Both the position numbers and the translations under genes were made by a program. Shown here piece after piece: positions 1-10,655 of a DNA stretch of 36,280 bases. This DNA comes from Phytophthora sp. 'mugwort' (lineage: Eukaryota > Oomycota > Peronosporomycetes > Peronosporales > Peronosporaceae): contig JAUCEF010000120.1 in NCBI GenBank assembly GCA_033558025.1, positions 1 to 36,280 of the forward strand, read 5' to 3'. The notes beneath the pieces are model-generated. The model was not told the DNA's origin. It was given only the letters and a program-made list of their open reading frames with translations, and made no database searches. The first letter of the stretch is position 1. Every line of letters begins with the position of its first letter.

Positions 1-176
1 ATTTGCTTTTTAATTAAAATTAAATCCTGAAAAATATGATAAAAATTAATTTTTATCGTATTTTATGTTATATATATACTAATACTGGTTATAGTATTTA
101 TTTTAGAAAAAAAATTATTTATTTTTTTAATATATAAATATTTATAATTATAAATATTTATAATTATTTTTTATTT

Positions 177-741
177 ATGAAAGTATTAAAAAAATTTAGT
201 CAATATTTATTACAGATTTTACCAATAATAAATTATACTTTATATAAAAATGAATTATGTATAAATATTTCTACAAAAAATTTAATTCCTATTTTATTTT
301 TTTTAAAAAATCATACAAATACTCAATTTAAAGTATTATCAGAAATTTGTGTTATAGATTATATTAATAAAAAAAAACGTTTTGAAATAATTTATAATTT
401 ATTAAGTATTCGTTTTAATAGTCGTTTAAAATTAAAATAATAATTAATGAATTACAACCGGTAGATTCAATTATAAAAATATATCAATCAGCCAATTGGT
501 GTGAAAGAGAAGTTTGGGATATGTTTGGTATTTTTTTTTATACCATCCCGATTTAAGACGGATTTTAACAGATTATGGTTTTGAAGGACATCCTTTACGT
601 AAAGATTTCCCTTTAAGTGGTTTTTTAGAAATTTTTTATAATGAATTAAAAAAACGTGTTGTTTATGAACCCATTAATTTATCACAACAATACCGATTAT
701 TTGAATTTAATAATCCTTGGAATAATAAAATAAATATGTAA
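177..741 (+). pseudogene. nad9: nad9, copy A, frameshifted (NADH dehydrogenase subunit 9)
   Basis: Same gene as 8962-9528, broken by two single-base deletions in homopolymers: 4 A instead of 5 at 428-431, and 9 T instead of 10 at 531-539. The first 85 or so codons and the segment from about 540 onward read correctly but in different frames. Everything else matches the intact copy. Both lesions are in homopolymers and this copy is next to the window end, so consensus error is more likely than true decay. If the lesions are real, this copy would be non-functional and redundant. Confidence 0.85.
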
Positions 742-788
742 TATTTTATTAATTATTTTTGCTTTTAGGTAATTTTTCATTTCATATT

Positions 789-1963
789 ATGAGATGGAAT
801 AAAAAATCATTATTTGCGATTCTTAATAATCATTTAATAGATTATCCTACACCTATTAATTTAAATTATTTTTTTGGATTCGGTTCGTTAGCTGGTATTA
901 TGTTAGTAATACAAATTTTAACAGGTATTTTTTTAGCAATGCATTATACTCCACATATTGATTTAGCTTTTAATAGTGTTGAACATATTATGAGAGATGT
1001 AAATAATGGTTGGTTAATTAGATATACACATGCAAATGGAGCATCTTTTTTTTTTATTGTTGTATATATTCATATTTTTCGTGGTTTATATTATGGTTCT
1101 TATATCACACCAAGAGAAGCTATATGGTCTTCTGGTGTAATTATTTTTATTTTAATGATGGCTACAGCTTTTATGGGTTATGTTTTACCTTGGGGACAAA
1201 TGAGTTTTTGGGGTGCAACTGTTATTACTAATTTATTTTCTGCAATACCCTTAATAGGAAAAGATATTGTTGATTGGCTTTGGGCGGATTTGCTGTTGAT
1301 AATCCAACATTAAATCGTTTTTTTAGTTTACATTTTACATTACCTTTTATAATTGTGGGTGCCGTATTGATACATTTAATTTTATTACATGAAGTTGGTT
1401 CAAATAATCCTTTAGGTATTACATTAAAAAATGAAAATATACCTTTTTATCCATATTTTTATACTAAAGATTTATTTGGATTAATGATCTTATTTTTGAT
1501 TTTCTTTATTTTTATTTTTTTTTATCCTAATACATTAGGTCATCCCGATAATTATATTGAAGCAAATCCAATGAAAACACCTTTACATATCGTACCAGAA
1601 TGGTATTTTTTACCGTTTTATGCAATTTTAAGATCTATTCCTAATAAAATTGGCGGTGTTATAGCTATGTTTGGTTCATTACTTATTTTATTAACAATAC
1701 CTTTTACAAATTCATCTGAAATTAGAAGTACAGCTTTTAGACCTATATTTAAAATTTGTTATTGGTTATTAGTTATAGCTTTTTTATTATTAGGTTGGGT
1801 TGGACAATGTCCAGTTGAATATCCTTATACTGAAATTGGTATTATAAGTATGATTTATTATTTTTTTTTTTTTATAATAATTATACCATTTTTAGGTAAA
1901 TTAGAAACTTATTTAGTACGTTATAATATTAATAAAAAATCTTTAATAAATAAAAATAAATAA
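789..1963 (+). pseudogene. cob: cob, copy A, frameshifted (apocytochrome b)
   Basis: Same gene as 7739-8914, interrupted by one missing G (GGG for GGGG at 1282-1284) between the DWLW and GGFAVDNP segments. The N-terminal part holds the first two haem histidines and the C-terminal part the other two plus PEWY, now in different frames. The remaining sequence matches copy B. A start at ATG 789 is chosen over an in-frame TTG at 759 because family members begin right at this MRWNKKS segment. The deletion is probably a homopolymer consensus error. Confidence 0.85.
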
Positions 1964-3540
1964 TTTAAATTGTATTCATTGTACACGTTGTGTACGTTTT
2001 GCTAATGAAATTTGTGGAATTGACGGTTTAGGTACAACAGGTCGTGGTAATAAAACTGAAATTAATTTTTATTCTTCAAATATTTTTAAATCCGAATTTT
2101 CTGGTAATTTAGTAGATTTATGTCCTGTTGGTGCATTAACTTCTAAACCCTATACTTTTAAAGCACGTTCTTGGGAATTAAAAAAAAAGAGGTATTGCTA
2201 TTTTAGATAGTATTGGTTCAAATATTAAAATTGATATTTTTAATAATGAAATTATACGTATTTTACCTAAAACTAATTTTAATATTAATAAAGAATGGAT
2301 ATCAGATAAAACAAGATATTTTTTTGATAGTTTAAAATATCAACGATTAAAATATCCATTATTAAAAGATAATCAAAACAATTTTCATAGGATTTCTTGG
2401 TTAGATGCTCTAAATATTATTAATAAAAAATTGATAATTACAGATAGTTTTAATGCTAAAAGTATTATTGGTGATTTAACTGATTTAGAATCTCTTTTTT
2501 TATTAAAAAAAAATTTAAATAAATTAGGAATTTCAAATGTAAATTATGAACAATTTTTAAAAAATCGACAAATTAAGATAAATTCTGATTTAGCTTCAAA
2601 TTTTTTATTTAATAATACTTTAAAATCTATTGAAGAATCTGATGTTTGTTTAATAATTGGTAGTGATATTCGTCAAGAAGGTTCTATTTTAAATATTCAT
2701 TTAATTAATCGTTTAAAAAAAGGAAATTTTAAAATAGCATATATCGGTAATAAAATTAATTTTACTTATCCAGTAAAACATTTAGGATTAACTTTTAAAA
2801 CTTTAATAAATATTATTTTAGGAAAACATGTATTTTGTAAACAATTAAAAAAAGCAAAAAAACCTTTAATTATTATAGGTAGTAATATTTTAAATCAAAA
2901 AAATGGTTTTTTTTTATTATCAAAATTAAAAAATTTATCATTTATTAACCATAATATTAATTTCTTTAATTTTCAAACTTCTTTAATTAATTTTTTTGAA
3001 ATTACTTTTCCAAAATCATTAAATATGTTAAATAATTCAAAATTATATTATTTATTTAATACAAATTTACAAAATAAATTAAAAATAACTAAAAATAGTT
3101 TTGTTATTTATCAAGGACATCATTTTACTAAAGATGCTCAAAATTCAAATCTAATTTTACCTGGATTAACTTTTTTAGAAAAAAATGGAATGTATATTAA
3201 TTTAGAAGGTTTTATTCAAAAAAATGAACAAATTTTAAATGTAAATATAGAACAACGTAAAGATTCTATAATTTATAGAAATCTTTATAAATTTTTATTA
3301 AATAAAAATCAATCTAAATCAGAAGCTTTTTTAAAAATTAAAGATATTTTACCTTATTTATTAAAAAAAAAAATAAAAATTATTTATAATTTTAGTTTTA
3401 ATAAAAAATTTTTAAAAATTAATATTAATTTTTTAGATTCATTAATTAAAAATAATTATTATACAAATATATTAGAACAATATTCAAAAATATTGATTAA
3501 TTCTAATAAAATTTTCAAAAATCAATCAAAATTATTATGA
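1950..3540 (+). pseudogene. nad11: nad11, copy A, frameshifted and lacking its 5' part
   Basis: Same gene as 6160-7752. Two further deletions (9 A for 10 at 2180-2188, GG for GGG at 2191-2192) shift the frame just after the segment ending ARSWELKK. The downstream molybdopterin-type domain is open from about 2193 to the TGA at 3538. As in copy B, the frame opens at 1950, overlaps the end of cob, has no ATG, and starts directly before the CIHCTRC cluster motif. The last four bases overlap the nad1 start (ATGA). Confidence 0.8.
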
Positions 3541-4517
3541 TATACACAATTTTAAAATTTTTAATTTTCATATTACCTTTATTAATTGCTGTGGCTTATT
3601 TTACTTTAGTTGAACGTAAAATATTAGCTTCTATTCAAAGAAGAAGAGGACCTAATGTTGTAGGTACTTTTGGATTATTACAACCATTAGCTGATGGTCT
3701 TAAATTATTCGTAAAAGAAACAATTTTACCAAGTAATGCTGATGTAATTTTATTTATATTTGCACCTATTTTAGCTTTTTTTTTAAGTCTATTAAGTTGG
3801 ACAATAATACCTTTAGGTTTTGGTATGTTTTTTACTGAATTAAATATTGGTATTTTATATTTAATAGCAATTTCATCTTTAGGTGTATACGGTGTTATTA
3901 TAGGTGGTTGGTCAAGTAATTCTAAATATTCGTTTTTAGGGGCTTTAAGATCAACAGCACAAATGATTTCATATGAATTAACTATTGGGTTTTCAATTCT
4001 TTCAGTAATTGTTTGTGCAAAATCTTTAAATTTAATTTCTATTATTTGGGCACAAAAAACGGTATGGTATTGTTTTCCTCTTTTTCCTATTTTTATAATT
4101 TTTTTTATATCTTGTTTAGCAGAAACAAATCGACATCCCTTTGATTTACCTGAAGCTGAAGCTGAATTAGTTTCAGGTTATAATGTAGAATATTCTGCAA
4201 TGGGTTTTGCATTATTTTTTTTAGGTGAATATGCTAATATGTTATTAATGAGTAGTTTAACTACGATTTTATTTTTAGGTGGTTGGTTAGCACCTTTCCC
4301 TTTTAGTATAAATTGTATTAATTTTTTACCCGGATCTTTTTGGTTTAGTATTAAAATTTGTTTTTTTGTTGTTTTATTTGTAGTTGCTCGAGCTATTTTA
4401 CCTCGATATCGTTATGACCAATTAATGCGTTTAGGTTGGAAAGTATTTCTACCTTTTTCATTATCCTGGTTTTTATATACTGCAAGTATTTTAATAAGTT
4501 TTAATTGGTTAATTTAA
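3537..4517 (+). CDS. nad1: NADH dehydrogenase subunit 1, copy A
   Basis: Membrane subunit of complex I at the quinone-site junction; 326 residues, a normal length. It is identical to copy B at 5183-6163. Recognised from the N-terminal [19 protein letters not shown] segment and the central [20 protein letters not shown] motif, which are quinone-site signatures of Nad1/NuoH. Eight or so hydrophobic helices are visible. The ATG overlaps the nad11 stop by four bases (ATGA), and nad4L follows after two bases, suggesting one transcript for nad11-nad1-nad4L. Confidence 0.95.
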   Translation: MIYTILKFLIFILPLLIAVAYFTLVERKILASIQRRRGPNVVGTFGLLQPLADGLKLFVKETILPSNADVILFIFAPILAFFLSLLSWTIIPLGFGMFFTELNIGILYLIAISSLGVYGVIIGGWSSNSKYSFLGALRSTAQMISYELTIGFSILSVIVCAKSLNLISIIWAQKTVWYCFPLFPIFIIFFISCLAETNRHPFDLPEAEAELVSGYNVEYSAMGFALFFLGEYANMLLMSSLTTILFLGGWLAPFPFSINCINFLPGSFWFSIKICFFVVLFVVARAILPRYRYDQLMRLGWKVFLPFSLSWFLYTASILISFNWLI

Positions 4518-4519
4518 TT

Positions 4520-4822
4520 ATGAATATTTTAAATCATTTTATTTTTACTTTTTTTTTATTCTGTCTTGGATTATTTGGTATAATTTTAAATAGACAGAAT
4601 ATTATTATTATTTTAATGTCTATTGAATTATTATTATTATCAATTAATTTAAATTTTATTTATTTTGCAGTTTTAATTGATGATATAATAGGACAAGTTT
4701 TTTCTTTATTAATTTTAACAGTAGCTGCAGCAGAATCAGCTATTGGATTAGCTATTATGATTATTTTCTTTAAATTATATGGAGATATTTCAATTTATAA
4801 AATAAATTTATTATCATTATAA
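4520..4822 (+). CDS. nad4L: NADH dehydrogenase subunit 4L, copy A
   Basis: Small complex I membrane subunit of 100 residues with three helices. Recognised from GLFGIILNRQNIIIILMSIE and the TVAAAESAIGLAI segment, which carry the conserved membrane glutamates of Nad4L/NuoK. ATG 4520 is chosen over an upstream in-frame TTG at 4505 because it matches family length and avoids overlapping nad1. The protein is identical to copy B. The DNA at its 3' end folds with the junction sequence into a 48-bp hairpin. Confidence 0.95.
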   Translation: MNILNHFIFTFFLFCLGLFGIILNRQNIIIILMSIELLLLSINLNFIYFAVLIDDIIGQVFSLLILTVAAAESAIGLAIMIIFFKLYGDISIYKINLLSL

Positions 4823-4870
4823 TAAATTTATTTTATAAATTGAAATATCTCGATATAATTTAAAGAAAAT
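4763..4870. repeat. 48-bp hairpin at the inverted-repeat centre
   Basis: 4763-4810 (the 3' end of nad4L copy A) pairs with 4823-4870 over 48 bp with a single mismatch (GGAG against CGAG). The 12-nt loop 4811-4822 includes the nad4L stop. The right arm is also a direct repeat of 4888-4937 at an offset of 67 bp, so the end of nad4L occurs three times here: once sense and twice antisense. The strictly unpaired core between the two long repeat arms is 4831-4869. This looks like a template-switch or fold-back junction. Confidence 0.9.
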
Positions 4871-4877
4871 AAATTTA

Positions 4878-5180
4878 TTATAATGATAATAAATTTATTT
4901 TATAAATTGAAATATCTCCATATAATTTAAAGAAAATAATCATAATAGCTAATCCAATAGCTGATTCTGCTGCAGCTACTGTTAAAATTAATAAAGAAAA
5001 AACTTGTCCTATTATATCATCAATTAAAACTGCAAAATAAATAAAATTTAAATTAATTGATAATAATAATAATTCAATAGACATTAAAATAATAATAATA
5101 TTCTGTCTATTTAAAATTATACCAAATAATCCAAGACAGAATAAAAAAAAAGTAAAAATAAAATGATTTAAAATATTCAT
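4878..5180 (-). CDS. nad4L: NADH dehydrogenase subunit 4L, copy B
   Basis: 100-residue complex I membrane subunit, identical in protein sequence to copy A. It has three membrane helices and the conserved glutamate in the AAAESAIG segment. The start is ATG at 5180, two bases after the nad1 stop at 5183; an in-frame TTG farther upstream lies inside nad1 and is rejected. It is the last gene of the nad9-cob-nad11-nad1-nad4L cluster and ends near the inverted-repeat centre. Confidence 0.95.
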   Translation of the reverse strand: MNILNHFIFTFFLFCLGLFGIILNRQNIIIILMSIELLLLSINLNFIYFAVLIDDIIGQVFSLLILTVAAAESAIGLAIMIIFFKLYGDISIYKINLLSL

Positions 5181-5182
5181 AA

Positions 5183-6163
5183 TTAAATTAACCAATTAAA
5201 ACTTATTAAAATACTTGCAGTATATAAAAACCAGGATAATGAAAAAGGTAGAAATACTTTCCAACCTAAACGCATTAATTGGTCATAACGATATCGAGGT
5301 AAAATAGCTCGAGCAACTACAAATAAAACAACAAAAAAACAAATTTTAATACTAAACCAAAAAGATCCGGGTAAAAAATTAATACAATTTATACTAAAAG
5401 GGAAAGGTGCTAACCAACCACCTAAAAATAAAATCGTAGTTAAACTACTCATTAATAACATATTAGCATATTCACCTAAAAAAAATAATGCAAAACCCAT
5501 TGCAGAATATTCTACATTATAACCTGAAACTAATTCAGCTTCAGCTTCAGGTAAATCAAAGGGATGTCGATTTGTTTCTGCTAAACAAGATATAAAAAAA
5601 ATTATAAAAATAGGAAAAAGAGGAAAACAATACCATACCGTTTTTTGTGCCCAAATAATAGAAATTAAATTTAAAGATTTTGCACAAACAATTACTGAAA
5701 GAATTGAAAACCCAATAGTTAATTCATATGAAATCATTTGTGCTGTTGATCTTAAAGCCCCTAAAAACGAATATTTAGAATTACTTGACCAACCACCTAT
5801 AATAACACCGTATACACCTAAAGATGAAATTGCTATTAAATATAAAATACCAATATTTAATTCAGTAAAAAACATACCAAAACCTAAAGGTATTATTGTC
5901 CAACTTAATAGACTTAAAAAAAAAGCTAAAATAGGTGCAAATATAAATAAAATTACATCAGCATTACTTGGTAAAATTGTTTCTTTTACGAATAATTTAA
6001 GACCATCAGCTAATGGTTGTAATAATCCAAAAGTACCTACAACATTAGGTCCTCTTCTTCTTTGAATAGAAGCTAATATTTTACGTTCAACTAAAGTAAA
6101 ATAAGCCACAGCAATTAATAAAGGTAATATGAAAATTAAAAATTTTAAAATTGTGTATATCAT
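5183..6163 (-). CDS. nad1: NADH dehydrogenase subunit 1, copy B
   Basis: 326-residue complex I membrane subunit, identical to copy A. It carries the Nad1 signatures [19 protein letters not shown] near the N-terminus and [20 protein letters not shown] in the middle, the latter lining the quinone channel. Its start overlaps the nad11 TGA stop as ATGA at 6160-6163, implying coupled translation or at least a shared transcript. No internal break or intron is seen. Confidence 0.95.
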   Translation of the reverse strand: MIYTILKFLIFILPLLIAVAYFTLVERKILASIQRRRGPNVVGTFGLLQPLADGLKLFVKETILPSNADVILFIFAPILAFFLSLLSWTIIPLGFGMFFTELNIGILYLIAISSLGVYGVIIGGWSSNSKYSFLGALRSTAQMISYELTIGFSILSVIVCAKSLNLISIIWAQKTVWYCFPLFPIFIIFFISCLAETNRHPFDLPEAEAELVSGYNVEYSAMGFALFFLGEYANMLLMSSLTTILFLGGWLAPFPFSINCINFLPGSFWFSIKICFFVVLFVVARAILPRYRYDQLMRLGWKVFLPFSLSWFLYTASILISFNWLI

Positions 6164-7752
6164 AATAATTTTGATTGATTTTTGAAAATTTTATTAGAAT
6201 TAATCAATATTTTTGAATATTGTTCTAATATATTTGTATAATAATTATTTTTAATTAATGAATCTAAAAAATTAATATTAATTTTTAAAAATTTTTTATT
6301 AAAACTAAAATTATAAATAATTTTTATTTTTTTTTTTAATAAATAAGGTAAAATATCTTTAATTTTTAAAAAAGCTTCTGATTTAGATTGATTTTTATTT
6401 AATAAAAATTTATAAAGATTTCTATAAATTATAGAATCTTTACGTTGTTCTATATTTACATTTAAAATTTGTTCATTTTTTTGAATAAAACCTTCTAAAT
6501 TAATATACATTCCATTTTTTTCTAAAAAAGTTAATCCAGGTAAAATTAGATTTGAATTTTGAGCATCTTTAGTAAAATGATGTCCTTGATAAATAACAAA
6601 ACTATTTTTAGTTATTTTTAATTTATTTTGTAAATTTGTATTAAATAAATAATATAATTTTGAATTATTTAACATATTTAATGATTTTGGAAAAGTAATT
6701 TCAAAAAAATTAATTAAAGAAGTTTGAAAATTAAAGAAATTAATATTATGGTTAATAAATGATAAATTTTTTAATTTTGATAATAAAAAAAAACCATTTT
6801 TTTGATTTAAAATATTACTACCTATAATAATTAAAGGTTTTTTTGCTTTTTTTAATTGTTTACAAAATACATGTTTTCCTAAAATAATATTTATTAAAGT
6901 TTTAAAAGTTAATCCTAAATGTTTTACTGGATAAGTAAAATTAATTTTATTACCGATATATGCTATTTTAAAATTTCCTTTTTTTAAACGATTAATTAAA
7001 TGAATATTTAAAATAGAACCTTCTTGACGAATATCACTACCAATTATTAAACAAACATCAGATTCTTCAATAGATTTTAAAGTATTATTAAATAAAAAAT
7101 TTGAAGCTAAATCAGAATTTATCTTAATTTGTCGATTTTTTAAAAATTGTTCATAATTTACATTTGAAATTCCTAATTTATTTAAATTTTTTTTTAATAA
7201 AAAAAGAGATTCTAAATCAGTTAAATCACCAATAATACTTTTAGCATTAAAACTATCTGTAATTATCAATTTTTTATTAATAATATTTAGAGCATCTAAC
7301 CAAGAAATCCTATGAAAATTGTTTTGATTATCTTTTAATAATGGATATTTTAATCGTTGATATTTTAAACTATCAAAAAAATATCTTGTTTTATCTGATA
7401 TCCATTCTTTATTAATATTAAAATTAGTTTTAGGTAAAATACGTATAATTTCATTATTAAAAATATCAATTTTAATATTTGAACCAATACTATCTAAAAT
7501 AGCAATACCCTCTTTTTTTTTTAATTCCCAAGAACGTGCTTTAAAAGTATAGGGTTTAGAAGTTAATGCACCAACAGGACATAAATCTACTAAATTACCA
7601 GAAAATTCGGATTTAAAAATATTTGAAGAATAAAAATTAATTTCAGTTTTATTACCACGACCTGTTGTACCTAAACCGTCAATTCCACAAATTTCATTAG
7701 CAAAACGTACACAACGTGTACAATGAATACAATTTAAATTATTTATTTTTAT
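6160..7752 (-). CDS. nad11: NADH dehydrogenase subunit 11 (NuoG/75-kDa type), N-terminal part absent
   Basis: Electron-transfer subunit of the complex I peripheral arm. The frame is open for 530 codons. It begins about eight codons before a CIHCTRC [4Fe-4S] motif, followed by [10 protein letters not shown] and [14 protein letters not shown], then a diverged molybdopterin-oxidoreductase-like domain to the TGA stop. The usual N-terminal region (the [2Fe-2S] domain, the His-Cys3 cluster and the CPICDQGGEC-type motif, roughly 110-150 residues) is missing. The first 161 codons contain no ATG, GTG or TTG, so the start is unknown; the 5' limit given is the last upstream stop. The frame overlaps the 3' end of cob by 14 bases. 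The missing part may be nuclear-encoded, elsewhere in the mtDNA, or lost. Confidence 0.8.
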   Translation of the reverse strand: MKINNLNCIHCTRCVRFANEICGIDGLGTTGRGNKTEINFYSSNIFKSEFSGNLVDLCPVGALTSKPYTFKARSWELKKKEGIAILDSIGSNIKIDIFNNEIIRILPKTNFNINKEWISDKTRYFFDSLKYQRLKYPLLKDNQNNFHRISWLDALNIINKKLIITDSFNAKSIIGDLTDLESLFLLKKNLNKLGISNVNYEQFLKNRQIKINSDLASNFLFNNTLKSIEESDVCLIIGSDIRQEGSILNIHLINRLKKGNFKIAYIGNKINFTYPVKHLGLTFKTLINIILGKHVFCKQLKKAKKPLIIIGSNILNQKNGFFLLSKLKNLSFINHNINFFNFQTSLINFFEITFPKSLNMLNNSKLYYLFNTNLQNKLKITKNSFVIYQGHHFTKDAQNSNLILPGLTFLEKNGMYINLEGFIQKNEQILNVNIEQRKDSIIYRNLYKFLLNKNQSKSEAFLKIKDILPYLLKKKIKIIYNFSFNKKFLKININFLDSLIKNNYYTNILEQYSKILINSNKIFKNQSKLL

Positions 7753-8914
7753 TTATTAAAGATTTTTTATTAATATTATAACGTACTAAATAAGTTTCTA
7801 ATTTACCTAAAAATGGTATAATTATTATAAAAAAAAAAAAATAATAAATCATACTTATAATACCAATTTCAGTATAAGGATATTCAACTGGACATTGTCC
7901 AACCCAACCTAATAATAAAAAAGCTATAACTAATAACCAATAACAAATTTTAAATATAGGTCTAAAAGCTGTACTTCTAATTTCAGATGAATTTGTAAAA
8001 GGTATTGTTAATAAAATAAGTAATGAACCAAACATAGCTATAACACCGCCAATTTTATTAGGAATAGATCTTAAAATTGCATAAAACGGTAAAAAATACC
8101 ATTCTGGTACGATATGTAAAGGTGTTTTCATTGGATTTGCTTCAATATAATTATCGGGATGACCTAATGTATTAGGATAAAAAAAAATAAAAATAAAGAA
8201 AATCAAAAATAAGATCATTAATCCAAATAAATCTTTAGTATAAAAATATGGATAAAAAGGTATATTTTCATTTTTTAATGTAATACCTAAAGGATTATTT
8301 GAACCAACTTCATGTAATAAAATTAAATGTATCAATACGGCACCCACAATTATAAAAGGTAATGTAAAATGTAAACTAAAAAAACGATTTAATGTTGGAT
8401 TATCAACAGCAAATCCGCCCCAAAGCCAATCAACAATATCTTTTCCTATTAAGGGTATTGCAGAAAATAAATTAGTAATAACAGTTGCACCCCAAAAACT
8501 CATTTGTCCCCAAGGTAAAACATAACCCATAAAAGCTGTAGCCATCATTAAAATAAAAATAATTACACCAGAAGACCATATAGCTTCTCTTGGTGTGATA
8601 TAAGAACCATAATATAAACCACGAAAAATATGAATATATACAACAATAAAAAAAAAAGATGCTCCATTTGCATGTGTATATCTAATTAACCAACCATTAT
8701 TTACATCTCTCATAATATGTTCAACACTATTAAAAGCTAAATCAATATGTGGAGTATAATGCATTGCTAAAAAAATACCTGTTAAAATTTGTATTACTAA
8801 CATAATACCAGCTAACGAACCGAATCCAAAAAAATAATTTAAATTAATAGGTGTAGGATAATCTATTAAATGATTATTAAGAATCGCAAATAATGATTTT
8901 TTATTCCATCTCAT
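7739..8914 (-). CDS. cob: Apocytochrome b, copy B
   Basis: Core haem-binding subunit of complex III; 391 residues from the ATG at 8914. The four haem-ligand histidines are visible at residues 81, 95, 182 and 196 ([28 protein letters not shown]). The PEWY motif of the ubiquinol-oxidation site is at about 270-273. An in-frame TTG ten codons upstream would add residues not typical of the family. It lies 47 bases after nad9, and its 3' end overlaps the open nad11 frame. The frame is intact here, unlike copy A. Confidence 0.96.
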   Translation of the reverse strand: MRWNKKSLFAILNNHLIDYPTPINLNYFFGFGSLAGIMLVIQILTGIFLAMHYTPHIDLAFNSVEHIMRDVNNGWLIRYTHANGASFFFIVVYIHIFRGLYYGSYITPREAIWSSGVIIFILMMATAFMGYVLPWGQMSFWGATVITNLFSAIPLIGKDIVDWLWGGFAVDNPTLNRFFSLHFTLPFIIVGAVLIHLILLHEVGSNNPLGITLKNENIPFYPYFYTKDLFGLMILFLIFFIFIFFYPNTLGHPDNYIEANPMKTPLHIVPEWYFLPFYAILRSIPNKIGGVIAMFGSLLILLTIPFTNSSEIRSTAFRPIFKICYWLLVIAFLLLGWVGQCPVEYPYTEIGIISMIYYFFFFIIIIPFLGKLETYLVRYNINKKSLINKNK

Positions 8915-8961
8915 AATATGAAATGAAAAATTACCTAAAAGCAAAAATAATTAATAAAATA

Positions 8962-9528
8962 TTACATATTTATTTTATTATTCCAAGGATTATTAAATTC
9001 AAATAATCGGTATTGTTGTGATAAATTAATGGGTTCATAAACAACACGTTTTTTTAATTCATTATAAAAAATTTCTAAAAAACCACTTAAAGGGAAATCT
9101 TTACGTAAAGGATGTCCTTCAAAACCATAATCTGTTAAAATCCGTCTTAAATCGGGATGGTATAAAAAAAAAATACCAAACATATCCCAAACTTCTCTTT
9201 CACACCAATTGGCTGATTGATATATTTTTATAATTGAATCTACCGGTTGTAATTCATTAATTATTATTTTAATTTTTAAACGACTATTAAAACGAATACT
9301 TAATAAATTATAAATTATTTCAAAACGTTTTTTTTTATTAATATAATCTATAACACAAATTTCTGATAATACTTTAAATTGAGTATTTGTATGATTTTTT
9401 AAAAAAAATAAAATAGGAATTAAATTTTTTGTAGAAATATTTATACATAATTCATTTTTATATAAAGTATAATTTATTATTGGTAAAATCTGTAATAAAT
9501 ATTGACTAAATTTTTTTAATACTTTCAT
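8962..9528 (-). CDS. nad9: NADH dehydrogenase subunit 9 (30-kDa type), copy B
   Basis: Peripheral-arm subunit of complex I (NuoC/30-kDa family), 188 residues, normal length. Signatures are [15 protein letters not shown] at about 125-140 and [20 protein letters not shown] followed by DFPLSGF, the family hallmark. The N-terminal half is AT-biased and diverged. The start is ATG at 9528. It is the first gene of the duplicated cluster. The 160-bp spacer before it holds palindromes and the 3' end of atp9, which lies upstream on the same strand. Confidence 0.95.
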   Translation of the reverse strand: MKVLKKFSQYLLQILPIINYTLYKNELCINISTKNLIPILFFLKNHTNTQFKVLSEICVIDYINKKKRFEIIYNLLSIRFNSRLKIKIIINELQPVDSIIKIYQSANWCEREVWDMFGIFFLYHPDLRRILTDYGFEGHPLRKDFPLSGFLEIFYNELKKRVVYEPINLSQQYRLFEFNNPWNNKINM

Positions 9529-9691
9529 AAATAAAAAATAATTATAAATATTTATAATTATAAATATTTATATATTAAAAAAATAAATAATTTTTTTTCT
9601 AAAATAAATACTATAACCAGTATTAGTATATATATAACATAAAATACGATAAAAATTAATTTTTATCATATTTTTCAGGATTTAATTTTAA
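9529..9691. other. atp9-nad9 spacer with palindromes (mirrored at 14-176)
   Basis: It contains a 20-bp perfect palindrome at 9648-9667 (GATAAAAATTAATTTTTATC), a small stem-loop AATACT/AGTATT with a six-base loop near 9608-9625, and a tandem AT-only motif ATAAATATTTATAATT at about 9539-9571. The same elements occur in copy A at 38-57 and near 80-97. Function is unknown; RNA processing between atp9 and nad9 is possible. Confidence 0.6.
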
Positions 9692-9943
<252 letters not shown>

Positions 9944-10157
9944 TTATTTAAAATATCTTAAAGAATAAACTTTTTTAGAATATTTAATTATATAAAAAAT
10001 TTTAAATTATATATAATATTATTATATACTTTAACTAATTTTAAATTAAAATATAATTTTATTAAAAAAAATTATATTAAAATTAATATAGTTAAAATAA
10101 TTTTATAAAAATTTTTTTAATTTAATAACAATAAATTTTTTTATATTTTTAAATAAT

Positions 10158-10511
10158 TTACCATTCTAAAGCATCACTACACCAAATATAAATAAAACCT
10201 ATAACTAATTCAACTAAAAATTCAATCATAGTCCAAAATCCCCATGAAAAATTTGAACTTAAAGTTAAAACCCAAGGAAAAATAAAAACAGCTTCTAAAT
10301 CAAAAATAATAAAAAGGATAGCTACTAAATAAAATTTTACATCAAAAATTTTTCTAGCATCATCATAAGGATTAAATCCACATTCATAGGCTGTTAACTT
10401 TTCTAAATCATCTTTTTGTTTAATTAAACTAAAAGATAAAATGAAAATTAAAATTGATAAAAATAAACTTAATATTAAGAATATAAAAATATTTGAATAA
10501 TTTAATAACAT
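10158..10511 (-). CDS. nad3: NADH dehydrogenase subunit 3
   Basis: Complex I membrane subunit, 117 residues with three helices. Recognised from LTAYECGFNPYDDARKIFD, the conserved loop with the reactive cysteine of Nad3/NuoA, and from FLVELVIGFIYIW near the C-terminus. The frame is open farther upstream to 10604, but that would translate trnD, so ATG 10511 is chosen. It lies between trnD and atp9. Confidence 0.95.
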   Translation of the reverse strand: MLLNYSNIFIFLILSLFLSILIFILSFSLIKQKDDLEKLTAYECGFNPYDDARKIFDVKFYLVAILFIIFDLEAVFIFPWVLTLSSNFSWGFWTMIEFLVELVIGFIYIWCSDALEW

Positions 10512-10545
10512 ATTTATAAATTTTTTTAAATATAATAAATTTAAA

Positions 10546-10619
10546 CGGAAAAAACGGGACTTGAACCCGCGACTTATAGCGTGACAAGCTACCACTCTAA
10601 CCAACTGAGCTATTTTTCC
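10546..10619 (-). tRNA. trnD: tRNA-Asp (GUC)
   Basis: Complete cloverleaf. The acceptor GGAAAAA pairs with TTTTTCC, the anticodon loop is TTGTCAC, and the T arm GCGGG-TTCAAGT-CCCGT has one G-U pair. It separates atp6 from nad3. Confidence 0.93.
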
Positions 10620-10655
10620 AATATAAAATATTATATCTTATTTTTGTATATTTTA

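Larger units (their letters stand above)
1..4830. repeat. Large inverted repeat, copy A (starts before the window)
   Basis: This arm is the reverse complement of 4870-9704. It carries nad9, cob, nad11, nad1 and nad4L on the plus strand. Position 1 pairs with 9704, inside the 3' end of atp9, so the repeat reaches at least to the window edge. Paired coordinates sum to 9705 at the left edge and 9700 near the centre, so this copy is exactly five bases shorter. The five missing bases are one A at 428-431, one T at 531-539, one G at 1282-1284, one A at 2180-2188 and one G at 2191-2192. I found no substitutions in the parts I compared base by base. Confidence 0.95.

Noticed and set aside
759..788. 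TTG-start extension of cob by ten codons (also in copy B)
   Set aside because: The family N-terminus aligns at the ATG 30 bases later, and no support for TTG starts is seen elsewhere.
1..4830. Copy A genes as true pseudogenes under decay
   Set aside because: Only homopolymer deletions separate the copies; real decay would also show substitutions. The type label marks the broken frames, not a claim of decay.
10512..10604. Upstream extension of nad3 through trnD
   Set aside because: The added residues are a translation of the tRNA; the ATG at 10511 gives normal Nad3.
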